DNA of 64,000 bases from contig DASVPR010000039.1 in assembly GCA_036389485.1 (NCBI GenBank), positions 1 through 64,000 of the forward strand. The letters are read 5' to 3'. Every line of letters begins with the position of its first letter. The stretch's first letter is position 1. This stretch comes from CADCVT01 sp036389485. Its GTDB lineage: Bacteria > Actinomycetota > Thermoleophilia > Solirubrobacterales > Solirubrobacteraceae. Of the stretch, positions 63,707-64,000 are shown piece by piece. Under the pieces are notes generated by a model. The model made no database searches. It saw only the letters and a program-made list of their open reading frames with translations, and was not told where the DNA came from. A program made the translations under genes and the position numbers.

Positions 63707-64000
63707 ATGCGCGAGGGGGATGCGCCTTTCACCCTGCACGTCGAGGGCCGCGAGGGCGAGGTGCGGGTCGTCGCGACCGGCGAGCTCGACCCGAGCACGG
63801 CGCCGAGCGTGGCCGCCGTCCTGCACCAGCACCGCGGCGACGACGTGGTCGTCGACCTCTCCGCGGTGTCGTTCGCGGACTCCTCGATCGTGCGCGCGCT
63901 GGTCGAGGAGCGCCATCACGCGCACCTCGCCGGTGCGCGGTTCGGGATCGCCGGCGCGACCGAGCGGGTGCGCCGCTCGTTCGAGCTCAGCGGCGTCGCG
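63707..64000 (+). CDS. STAS-domain anti-sigma factor antagonist (partial)
   Basis: The first 98 codons are present and the window ends inside the gene. The product reads FTLHVEGREGEVRVVATGELDPSTAPSVAAVL and VVVDLSAVSFADSSIVRALVEERH, the SpoIIAA/RsbV fold with a Ser pair (ADSSI) at the usual phosphorylation site. It is the likely target of the PP2C/SpoIIE phosphatase encoded at 60930-63395. Confidence 0.88.
   Translation, partial: MREGDAPFTLHVEGREGEVRVVATGELDPSTAPSVAAVLHQHRGDDVVVDLSAVSFADSSIVRALVEERHHAHLAGARFGIAGATERVRRSFELSGVA

Overview
The window comes from a very GC-rich bacterial chromosome that looks like a deep-branching actinobacterium of the Thermoleophilia/Solirubrobacterales type. 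This is inferred from gene content: GTG starts and 4-base ATGA/GTGA overlaps are common, a fused AroK-AroB enzyme is present, type IV pilus genes sit beside the aromatic pathway, and the order efp-nusB-xseB-ispA-dxs-tlyA-nadK-recN-pyrG matches the conserved aroQ-pepQ-efp-...-nusB-xseB-ispA-dxs-tlyA-recN block known from Bacillus. No species can be named from the sequence alone. No rRNA, intact tRNA or CRISPR array was seen.

Region 1 (0-14.5 kb) is the housekeeping block, mostly on the minus strand: pyrG (with a diverged remnant of a second pyrG 3' end beside it), recN, nadK, tlyA, dxs, a short-chain prenyl synthase, xseB, nusB and efp. An HSL-type esterase, a sensor kinase/response regulator pair, rlmB and a truncated radical-SAM relic are interspersed.

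Region 2 (14.5-42.4 kb) looks like accessory DNA that separates efp from its usual partners pepQ and aroQ. Its left edge is full of relics: a serine-recombinase fragment, a broken delta-60 repeat gene, a tRNA 3'-half remnant and a second copy of the efp leader. Its core (19-34 kb) is the most interesting part. Four tiny genes encode related 20-residue peptides (consensus M-x-I-x-x-S-x-R-x-[LI]-A-P-x-A-S-x-x-K-G-x). Each has its own extracytoplasmic-function (ECF) type promoter, a ribosome binding site and a strong terminator. Two of the loci also carry a leaderless ArsR-like regulator and an ECF sigma factor whose start codon overlaps, head to head, that of a methyltransferase gene. In one locus the methyltransferase is fused to a PqqD-like middle domain and a ThiF/MccB-like adenylating domain, and the two peptides there end in Asn, as microcin C precursors do. 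An MFS exporter lies next to it. The same promoter motif lies upstream of all four peptides and both methyltransferases, so these genes look like one regulon for an unrecognised family of modified peptides. Further ECF sigma factors, XRE regulators sharing an exact 18-bp palindromic operator, a VapBC pair, paired extracytoplasmic proteins and a repeat-containing membrane protein fill the neighbourhood. From 34 to 42 kb the genes are ordinary small enzymes, transporters and conserved hypotheticals, often overlapping tail to tail.

Region 3 (42.4-57.4 kb, minus strand) holds pepQ, aroQ, aroKB and aroC, then a type IV pilus cluster (pilO, pilN, pilM, prepilin peptidase, three minor pilin-like proteins, major pilin) and a large secreted PKD-repeat protein. 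Region 4 (57.4-64 kb, plus strand) holds a sugar epimerase-like protein, glutamyl-Q-tRNA(Asp) synthetase, RNase D, a multi-sensor PP2C/SpoIIE phosphatase and, cut by the window end, a STAS-domain anti-sigma antagonist that may be its partner.
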